Positions 58,382 to 64,000 of a DNA stretch of 64,000 nucleotides are shown here, piece by piece (positions within the stretch are counted from its first letter, which is position 1; every line of letters begins with the position of its first letter). Location: NCBI GenBank assembly GCA_002480085.1, contig DKPJ01000013.1, positions 33,072 through 97,071 of the forward strand, written 5' to 3'. The DNA is from Enterobacteriaceae bacterium UBA7338. Lineage in GTDB: Bacteria; Pseudomonadota; Gammaproteobacteria; Enterobacterales; Enterobacteriaceae. Position numbers and translations under genes: made by a program. Under the pieces are notes generated by a model. That model saw only the letters and a list, made by a program, of their open reading frames with translations, did no database searches and was not told where the DNA came from.

Positions 58382-58612
58382 GGTAGGGCTTACCTGTTCT
58401 TATACATAAAAACAACATAATAGTAACATCGTTAAGGGGATAACCCAATTATCGCTCTGTTTTTTTGCCGGACTATTTTTTTATTCTGCTTGCGCACGCA
58501 TTAACGTCATTAAAGGTGCAACAGCATGTAAACAGTCATTCACAAAGCCAGGGAAACCGATTAGCTTATCTCTGGTATAGTGCCAGCAGGCCTTTGGAAG
58601 GATTCAGACATC

Positions 58613-59251
58613 GTGATGGGCGTTAGAGCGCAACAAAAAGAACGAACCCGGCGTTCGCTGGTGGAAGCGGCATTTAGTCAGTTAAGCGCTGAGCGGAGTT
58701 TTGCCAGCCTGAGCCTGCGCGAAGTGGCGCGCGAGGCGGGGATCGCCCCGACGTCATTCTATCGCCATTTCCGCGATGTGGATGAGCTTGGCCTGACGAT
58801 GGTCGATGAGAGCGGCCTGATGCTGCGTCAGCTGATGCGCCAGGCGCGCCAGCGTATTGCCAAAGGCGGCAGCGTGATCCGCACCTCCGTCTCTACCTTT
58901 ATGGAGTTTATCGGCAATAACCCGAACGCGTTTCGCCTGCTGCTGCGCGAACGTTCAGGCACGTCCAGCGCCTTTCGCGCCGCCGTCGCCCGCGAGATCC
59001 AGCACTTTATCGCGGAACTTGCCGACTATCTCGAACTCGAAAGCCATATGCCACGGGCGTTCACCGAGGCACAGGCCGAAGCGATGGTCACCATTGTATT
59101 CAGCGCCGGCGCAGAAGCGCTGGACGTGGGCCCGGAGCAGCGCAGGCAGCTGGAAGAGCGTCTGGTGCTGCAACTGAGGATGATTTCGAAAGGCGCTTAC
59201 TACTGGTATCGCCGTGAGCAGGAAAGAATGTCGCATCAACCCGATGAGTGA
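58613..59251 (+). CDS. fabR: TetR-family repressor of unsaturated fatty acid synthesis FabR
   Basis: Represses fabA and fabB according to the saturated/unsaturated acyl pool. 212 residues with N-terminal TetR HTH (LSLREVAREAGIAPTSFYRHF). GTG at 58613 has GGAAGGA about ten bases upstream; ATG at 58616 (MGVRAQQKERTRR) is the alternative. The C-terminal few residues differ from E. coli. yijD follows after 10 bases. Confidence 0.94.
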   Translation: MMGVRAQQKERTRRSLVEAAFSQLSAERSFASLSLREVAREAGIAPTSFYRHFRDVDELGLTMVDESGLMLRQLMRQARQRIAKGGSVIRTSVSTFMEFIGNNPNAFRLLLRERSGTSSAFRAAVAREIQHFIAELADYLELESHMPRAFTEAQAEAMVTIVFSAGAEALDVGPEQRRQLEERLVLQLRMISKGAYYWYRREQERMSHQPDE

Positions 59252-59261
59252 AGGACGAGTA

Positions 59262-59621
59262 ATGAAACAGTCAGGTCAAGATAAAGGTACGCTACTGCTG
59301 GCGCTGATCGCTGGCTTATCCATTAACGGCACGTTTACGGCGGTTTTCAGCTCGATCGTGCCATTCTCGCTGTTCCCGGTTATTTCGCTGGTGCTGGCGG
59401 TCTACTGCCTGCATCAACGCTATCAAAATCGCACCATGCCGCTGGGGCTACCGGCGCTGGCCGCTGCCTGCTTTATCCTGGGCGTGCTGCTCTACAGCGC
59501 GGTAGTGCGGGCCGAGTACCCGGCCATTGGCTCTAACTTTGTGCCTGCCGTGCTGTCGGTGGTGCTGGTATTCTGGATCGGCTACCGCCTGCGTAACCGC
59601 AAGCACGAGCTGACAGAGTAG
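59262..59621 (+). CDS. yijD: DUF1422 family membrane protein YijD
   Basis: A 119-residue inner-membrane protein of unknown function, equal to E. coli YijD in length, with four TM segments. AAGGACGAG precedes the ATG at 59262; an upstream in-frame start inside fabR is unlikely. Probably co-transcribed with fabR. Confidence 0.93.
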   Translation: MKQSGQDKGTLLLALIAGLSINGTFTAVFSSIVPFSLFPVISLVLAVYCLHQRYQNRTMPLGLPALAAACFILGVLLYSAVVRAEYPAIGSNFVPAVLSVVLVFWIGYRLRNRKHELTE

Positions 59622-59637
59622 ATAAGAGAGTAGTTTT

Positions 59638-59703
59638 GTAGGGCAGGTAAGCGCAGCGCCACCTGCCGTAAACGCCGGATGGCGCTGCGCTTATCCGGCC
59701 TAC
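59638..59703. repeat. REP pair between yijD and trmA, overlapping the trmA stop
   Basis: GTAGGGCAGGTAAGCGCAGC unit at 59638-59668 and an inverted unit GCCGGATGGCGCTGCGCTTA ... at 59674-59703. The trmA stop codon (minus-strand TAG, 59700-59702) lies in the second unit. Convergent genes on both sides. Confidence 0.83.
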
Positions 59704-60800
59704 TTCCTTACCAGTAGAACCCCGCACTCCATATGGTGCGTGTAGGGGAACTGATCGAACAGCGCCAGGCGTTCAACCTGATGCGTCTGGCTGAAGGTCT
59801 CCAGGTTCTGGCACAGCGTCTCCGGGTTGCAGGAGATGTACAGAATACGCGAATAGGCCTGTACCATCTTCTCCGTTTCGCTATCCAGCCCGCTGCGCGG
59901 CGGATCGACAAAAATCGTCTCGCAGCGATAGCCCTTCAGATCGACGCCCTGCAGACGGTTAAACTCGCGTACCCCGTTCATCGCCTGGGTAAACTCCTCC
60001 GCCGCCATGCGGATAATCTGCACGTTGTCGATCTGGTTGGCGGTAATGTTGTACTGCGCCGCCGCCACCGACGGTTTAGCGATTTCGGTCGCCAGCACGC
60101 GATCGAAGTTGCGCGCCAGTGCCAGAGAGAAGTTGCCGTTGCCGCAGTAAAGCTCCAGCAGGTCACCGGTTGAATCGGTGGTGACGTCCAGCGCCCACTC
60201 CAGCATCTGAATGTTCATCGCTGCATTAGGCTGGGTAAAGCTGTTCTCGACCTGACGGTAGATCATCTCCCGACCCGCCACCGGCAGGCGCTCATCAACG
60301 TAGTCCTGATCCAGCATGACCTTGGTCTTAGTCGCCCGGCCAATGATGTGCACGTTCAGACCCTGCGCCCGCAGCGCATCACGCAGCGCCTGCGCCTCGG
60401 CCTGCCACGCGTCATCCAGCTTTTTATGGTACAGCAGCGTCACGATGGCCTGGTTGCTAAGGGTACTCAGGTAATCGATCTGGAACAGCTTGTGGCGCAG
60501 GCCATTATTACTCCGCACGCTGTCCATTATTGCCGTCATTAACTGGTTGATCAGGGCGCTGGCGGCTGGGAAACTATCTACACGGATCCGGCTTTTGGTC
60601 TGCTGATCGAAGATGATGTGGTACAGGTCATCTCCATCGTGCCAGACACGAAACTCGGCCCGCATCCGGTAATGGCTGACAGGAGAACGAAACACCTCCG
60701 GCGCAGGCGCGGAAAATGGGGTCATCATCTTTTGCAGACGGACCACTTTTTCGGCCAGCTGAGCGTCGTACTGTTCTATCGGAAGGTGTTCGGGGGTCAT
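59700..60800 (-). CDS. trmA: tRNA (uracil-5-)-methyltransferase
   Basis: Makes ribothymidine at tRNA position 54 with SAM. 366 residues as in E. coli. SAM-binding LELYCGNGNFSLALA, DPPRSGLD, nucleophile Cys in YISCNPETL and general-base Glu in the C-terminal ECGVLL. The stop codon is provided by a REP element. Confidence 0.97.
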   Translation of the reverse strand: MTPEHLPIEQYDAQLAEKVVRLQKMMTPFSAPAPEVFRSPVSHYRMRAEFRVWHDGDDLYHIIFDQQTKSRIRVDSFPAASALINQLMTAIMDSVRSNNGLRHKLFQIDYLSTLSNQAIVTLLYHKKLDDAWQAEAQALRDALRAQGLNVHIIGRATKTKVMLDQDYVDERLPVAGREMIYRQVENSFTQPNAAMNIQMLEWALDVTTDSTGDLLELYCGNGNFSLALARNFDRVLATEIAKPSVAAAQYNITANQIDNVQIIRMAAEEFTQAMNGVREFNRLQGVDLKGYRCETIFVDPPRSGLDSETEKMVQAYSRILYISCNPETLCQNLETFSQTHQVERLALFDQFPYTHHMECGVLLVRK

Positions 60801-60930
60801 GATGCGTCCTGAGTGAAAATAGATTACGCGGGGATTGTAGGGATTGTGCGCGTATTGTCCAGCCCTGGCGTTTTGCGTTTTCTTATCTTAGCAGTCTGGA
60901 CATCTATACGTACCTACAGGTAGCATCCAC

Positions 60931-61120
60931 GCTCCGGTCCTGTGAGTTAAAAGGGAATCCAGTGAAAAGCTGGGGCTGACGCGCAGCGGTAAGGAGAGTT
61001 GGAGTGATAGCGAAAGCAGACACTGCCATCAGGTGGGAAGTCATCACTCCGGAAAATGTCCAAGCCCGAAGACCTGCCGGTATACGTCGCACTTGGCTCA
61101 CATCATCGCGTGCTATTGAT
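60931..61120 (+). promoter_or_regulatory. Adenosylcobalamin riboswitch in the btuB leader
   Basis: The 361-base trmA-btuB gap carries the conserved cobalamin aptamer: GGTCCTGTGAGTTAAAAGGG at its start, GCTGACGCGCAGCGGTAAGG in the middle, CACTGCCATCAGGTGGGAAG near the 3' side, and the B12 box AGCCCGAAGACCTGCC at 61063-61078. It closely parallels the E. coli btuB leader, where ligand binding hides the ribosome-binding site. Confidence 0.93.
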
Positions 61121-61161
61121 GGGGCCTGCGGCATCCTTCTTATATTGTGGATGCTTTTACA

Positions 61162-63000
61162 ATGATAAAAAAAGCTTCGCTGATGACGGCGCTCTCCGTC
61201 ACGGCATTTTCCGGCTGGGCGCAGGACAGCAATCCGGACACGTTGGTCATCACCGCAAACCGTTTTCAGCAGCCGGCAAAAACCGTGCTGGCGCCGGTCA
61301 GCATTGTCACCCGCCAGGATATCGATCGCTGGCAGTCAACCTCCTTAACCGACGTAATGCGTCGTCTGCCTGGCGTAGATATCTCGCAGAACGGCGGCAT
61401 GGGGCAGAACTCCTCGCTCTATATTCGCGGCACTAACTCCAGCCACGTACTCATTCTGGTTGACGGCGTGCGCCTCAACCAGGCGGGCGTCAGCGGCTCG
61501 TCCGATCTCAGCCAGTTCCCGCTGGCGCTGGTGCAGCGCATTGAGTACATCCGCGGCCCGCGCTCAGCAGTGTACGGCTCCGATGCCATCGGCGGGGTAG
61601 TGAATATCATTACTACGCGCGAGACCAACGGCACGACGCTGTCGGCAGGCATCGGGTCGAAAGGCTACCAGAACTACGAGGCCAGCACGCAGCAAAATCT
61701 GGGTGACAGCACCCGCGTGACGCTGGCGGGCGACTACACCTATACCAAAGGCTTTGATATCGGTGCCGAAGGGAATACCGGCGGCCTGGCGCAGCCCGAT
61801 CGCGACGGGTTTATGAGCAAGACGCTGTATGGCGCGCTGGAGCATAGTTTCTCTGAAGCGTGGAGCGGCTTCGTGCGCGGCTACGGCTATGACAACCGTA
61901 CCGACTACGATGGCAGTGCTTACACGCCAGGCGTGCTGGTGGATACCCGTCAGCTTTACAGCCAGACCTGGGATGCAGGCCTGCGCTTTAACGGCGATAT
62001 TTTCCGCTCTCAGCTGCTTACCAGCTATGGCCATAGTAAAGACCTTAACTACGATCCGCACCTCGGCCGCTATGACTCCAGCGCCACGCTGGATGAGATC
62101 AAACAGTACAACGTGCAGTGGGCGAATACCGTTGACGTCGGCCAGGGCAACGTTGGCGCGGGCATCGACTGGCAGAAGCAGAGCACCGAGCCGGGAACCA
62201 ACTACGTCGATGAGGGCTATGACCAGCGCAACACCGGTGTCTACCTGACCGCGCTACAGCAGCTGGGTGACTTTACCCTGGAAGGCGCAGTGCGTAGCGA
62301 TGACAACTCGCAGTTTGGCCGTCACGGCACCTGGCAGAGCAGCGCGGGCTGGGAGTTTATCGAAGGCTATCGCTTCATCGCCTCCTACGGCACGGCGTAT
62401 AAAGCGCCTAATCTCGGCCAGCTGTATGGCTTCTACGGTAATGACGATCTCAACCCGGAGGAGAGCAAGCAGTGGGAAGGGGCCTTTGAAGGCCTGACGG
62501 CGGGCGTAAACTGGCGCGTCTCCGGCTACCGTAATGACGTTGATAACCTGATCGACTATGACGATCGGGCTATGAAGTACTACAACGTGGGCAAAGCGCG
62601 TATTAAAGGTGTGGAAGCGACGGCATCCTTCGACACCGGCCCGCTGGGACACAGCCTGAGCTACGACTACGTCGATTCACGTAATGCGCTTACTGACGAG
62701 CCGCTGGCACGCCGTGCGAAGCAGCAGGTGAAGTATCAGCTCGACTGGCAGGTCTACGATCTGGACTGGAGCGTAACCTATCACTACCTGGGCACGCGTT
62801 ACGATACGGACTACACCACTTATCAGACGGTGAAGATGGGCGGCGTCAGTTTATGGGATGCCGCAGTGTCGTATCCGATCACCTCACAGTTCACCGTTCG
62901 TGGTAAAATAGCCAACCTGTTCGATAAAGATTACGAGACAGTTTATGGCTATCATACTGCAGGACGAGAATACACCGTCTCTGGCAGCTACACCTTCTGA
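61162..63000 (+). CDS. btuB: Outer-membrane cobalamin receptor BtuB
   Basis: TonB-dependent 22-strand barrel for vitamin B12. 612 residues (E. coli 614). Signal peptide 1-20 (cleavage GWA|QD), TonB box PDTLVITA at 25-32, plug domain with RGPRSAVYGSDAIGGVVNI, and C-terminal barrel strand ending in Phe. MIKKASLMTALSVTAF start chosen as in E. coli; an ATG five codons upstream is in frame. Controlled by the riboswitch. Confidence 0.96.
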   Translation: MIKKASLMTALSVTAFSGWAQDSNPDTLVITANRFQQPAKTVLAPVSIVTRQDIDRWQSTSLTDVMRRLPGVDISQNGGMGQNSSLYIRGTNSSHVLILVDGVRLNQAGVSGSSDLSQFPLALVQRIEYIRGPRSAVYGSDAIGGVVNIITTRETNGTTLSAGIGSKGYQNYEASTQQNLGDSTRVTLAGDYTYTKGFDIGAEGNTGGLAQPDRDGFMSKTLYGALEHSFSEAWSGFVRGYGYDNRTDYDGSAYTPGVLVDTRQLYSQTWDAGLRFNGDIFRSQLLTSYGHSKDLNYDPHLGRYDSSATLDEIKQYNVQWANTVDVGQGNVGAGIDWQKQSTEPGTNYVDEGYDQRNTGVYLTALQQLGDFTLEGAVRSDDNSQFGRHGTWQSSAGWEFIEGYRFIASYGTAYKAPNLGQLYGFYGNDDLNPEESKQWEGAFEGLTAGVNWRVSGYRNDVDNLIDYDDRAMKYYNVGKARIKGVEATASFDTGPLGHSLSYDYVDSRNALTDEPLARRAKQQVKYQLDWQVYDLDWSVTYHYLGTRYDTDYTTYQTVKMGGVSLWDAAVSYPITSQFTVRGKIANLFDKDYETVYGYHTAGREYTVSGSYTF

Positions 63001-63826
63001 TCCAAGACCCACCGTGCTGGTGTTTGACTCCGGCGTCGGTGGGTTATCGGTCTATGATGAGATTCGGCGTCTCCTGCCGGATCTCCATTATATCTATGCG
63101 TTTGATAACGTGGCTTTTCCGTATGGGGAGAAGTCAGAAGCGTTTATCGTTGAACGCGTGGTGGAGATTGTCACCGCCGTTCAGGCGCGCTATCCGCTCT
63201 CTCTGGCGGTGATTGCCTGTAATACTGCCAGCACCGTCTCGCTTCCTGCCCTGCGCGAAAAATTCGGGTTTCCGGTGGTGGGCGTTGTACCCGCCATTAA
63301 GCCTGCGGCACGCTTAACCGCTAACCGCATCGTTGGCCTGCTGGCAACCCGCGGCACGGTAAAGCGTCCTTATACACATGAACTTATTCAGCGCTTTGCT
63401 AATGAGTGCCACTTTGAACTGCTGGGATCGTCTGAGCTGGTGGAGATAGCCGAGGCGAAGCTGCATGGCGAACCGGTCTCTCTCGACAGGCTGCGCCGTA
63501 TTCTTCGCCCATGGTTACGGATGGCAGAGCCGCCGGATACCGTTGTCCTCGGCTGCACCCATTTCCCGCTTCTTCAGGAGGAGCTGTTGCAGGTACTACC
63601 GGAAGGAACCCGACTGGTGGATTCGGGGGCGGCGATCGCCCGTCGCACGGCATGGCTTCTGGAGCACGACGCACCCGATGCTAAATCATCTGATGAAAAT
63701 ATCGCATACTGTATGGAAGTGACGCCGGAAGCTGTGCAATTAATGCCCGTTTTACAGCGATACGGCTTCAAATCGCTGGAAAAACTAGCAACAAACAGCG
63801 CGTTTGCACAAAAAAGAGACGCTTGA
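62945..63826 (+). CDS. murI: Glutamate racemase
   Basis: Supplies D-glutamate for peptidoglycan. 293 residues (E. coli 285; a few extra C-terminal residues, NSAFAQKRDA). Catalytic cysteines C92 (ACNTAST) and C204 (LGCTHFPLL), and substrate loop VFDSGVGGLSV. The start lies 56 bases inside btuB in another frame, as in E. coli, implying coupled translation. Confidence 0.96.
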   Translation: MAIILQDENTPSLAATPSDPRPTVLVFDSGVGGLSVYDEIRRLLPDLHYIYAFDNVAFPYGEKSEAFIVERVVEIVTAVQARYPLSLAVIACNTASTVSLPALREKFGFPVVGVVPAIKPAARLTANRIVGLLATRGTVKRPYTHELIQRFANECHFELLGSSELVEIAEAKLHGEPVSLDRLRRILRPWLRMAEPPDTVVLGCTHFPLLQEELLQVLPEGTRLVDSGAAIARRTAWLLEHDAPDAKSSDENIAYCMEVTPEAVQLMPVLQRYGFKSLEKLATNSAFAQKRDA

Positions 63827-63875
63827 AAGATTTTTTAAAATTAGGGCTTGTCAGCTCCGAATAACTCCCTATAAT
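63827..63875 (+). promoter_or_regulatory. rRNA operon promoter P1 with UP element
   Basis: An A/T-rich UP-like stretch at 63829-63845 precedes TTGTCA (-35, 63848-63853), a 16-base spacer and TATAAT (-10, 63870-63875), then a GC-rich discriminator GCGCC. It matches E. coli rrnB P1, which follows murI at the same place. Confidence 0.9.
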
Positions 63876-63968
63876 GCGCCTCCACTGACACGGAACAACG
63901 GCAAACAAGCCGCCGCATCAGAAGGGCTTCTCCGGAAGTTCTGACAGAGAAAAGCGAAAAATAAACGC

Positions 63969-63996
63969 TTGACTCTGGATGAGGAAAACGTATTAT
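63969..63996 (+). promoter_or_regulatory. rRNA operon promoter P2
   Basis: TTGACT (-35, 63969-63974), 16-base spacer, TATTAT (-10, 63991-63996), following the P1 leader. The 16S rRNA gene must begin beyond the right edge. Confidence 0.85.
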
Positions 63997-64000
63997 ACGG

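Noticed and set aside
1..64000. CRISPR arrays, prophage, IS elements or tRNA genes
   Set aside because: No regularly spaced direct repeats, transposase, integrase or cloverleaf sequences were seen; the repeats present are REP, ERIC and short hairpins.

Overview
The window is a chromosomal segment of an enteric bacterium (Enterobacteriaceae, Enterobacter-like rather than Escherichia coli itself). Nearly every backbone gene is a close, near full-length match to its E. coli counterpart and keeps the E. coli order: rhaBAD/rhaSR, sodA, yiiM, cpxAR/cpxP, fieF, pfkA, sbp, tpiA, yiiQR, fpr, glpFKX, zapB, rraA, menA, hslVU, ftsN, cytR, priA, rpmE, metJ/metBL, metF, katG, cptA, ppc, argE/argCBH, oxyR, sthA, fabR, yijD, trmA, btuB, murI, then the promoters of an rRNA operon at the right edge. 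REP elements (at least eleven sites), one ERIC element and a family of CCCTCTCC hairpins fill intergenic gaps, as is usual in this family.

Layout. 1-10604: L-rhamnose regulon. rhaB-rhaA-rhaD run leftward and are followed by a four-gene ABC sugar importer (binding protein, ATPase, two permeases) and rhaM, which is cut by the window edge. rhaS and rhaR diverge from rhaB. 10605-18963: sodA, yiiM, the Cpx envelope-stress system with cpxP and the CpxQ sRNA in its 3' UTR, a hicAB toxin-antitoxin pair, fieF, pfkA and sbp. 19037-24267: an SLC13-type permease, then tpiA, yiiQ, yiiR, fpr and glpX. 24375-35937: glpK, glpF, zapB, rraA, menA, hslUV, ftsN, cytR, priA and rpmE. 35938-38952: an accessory insert between rpmE and metJ. 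38964-46617: methionine genes and katG. 46708-56998: cptA, ppc, the arginine cluster and oxyR. 56981-64000: sthA, fabR, yijD, trmA, btuB with its cobalamin riboswitch, murI and the rrn promoters.

Differences from the E. coli K-12 backbone are the most informative part. The rhaT symporter normally found between rhaR and sodA is missing, and the ABC importer sits inside the rha operon instead. hicAB lies between cpxP and fieF. An SLC13 permease occupies the place of cdh. yiiX is replaced by an AT-rich polymorphic-toxin-like gene with a probable immunity gene, plus a divergent TetR regulator/six-TM ABC membrane protein pair with palindromic operators. The yijE-to-yijO block is missing between katG and cptA. 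The argH-oxyR gap looks too short to hold OxyS.

Functionally the window joins sugar uptake and catabolism (rha, glp, pfkA, tpiA), oxidative-stress defence (sodA, katG, oxyR, fpr, sthA), envelope stress (cpx), protein quality control (hslVU), and methionine and arginine synthesis with recognisable met boxes and ARG boxes. The accessory toxin/immunity cassette at 36.1-37.4 kb is the best candidate for an undescribed system.
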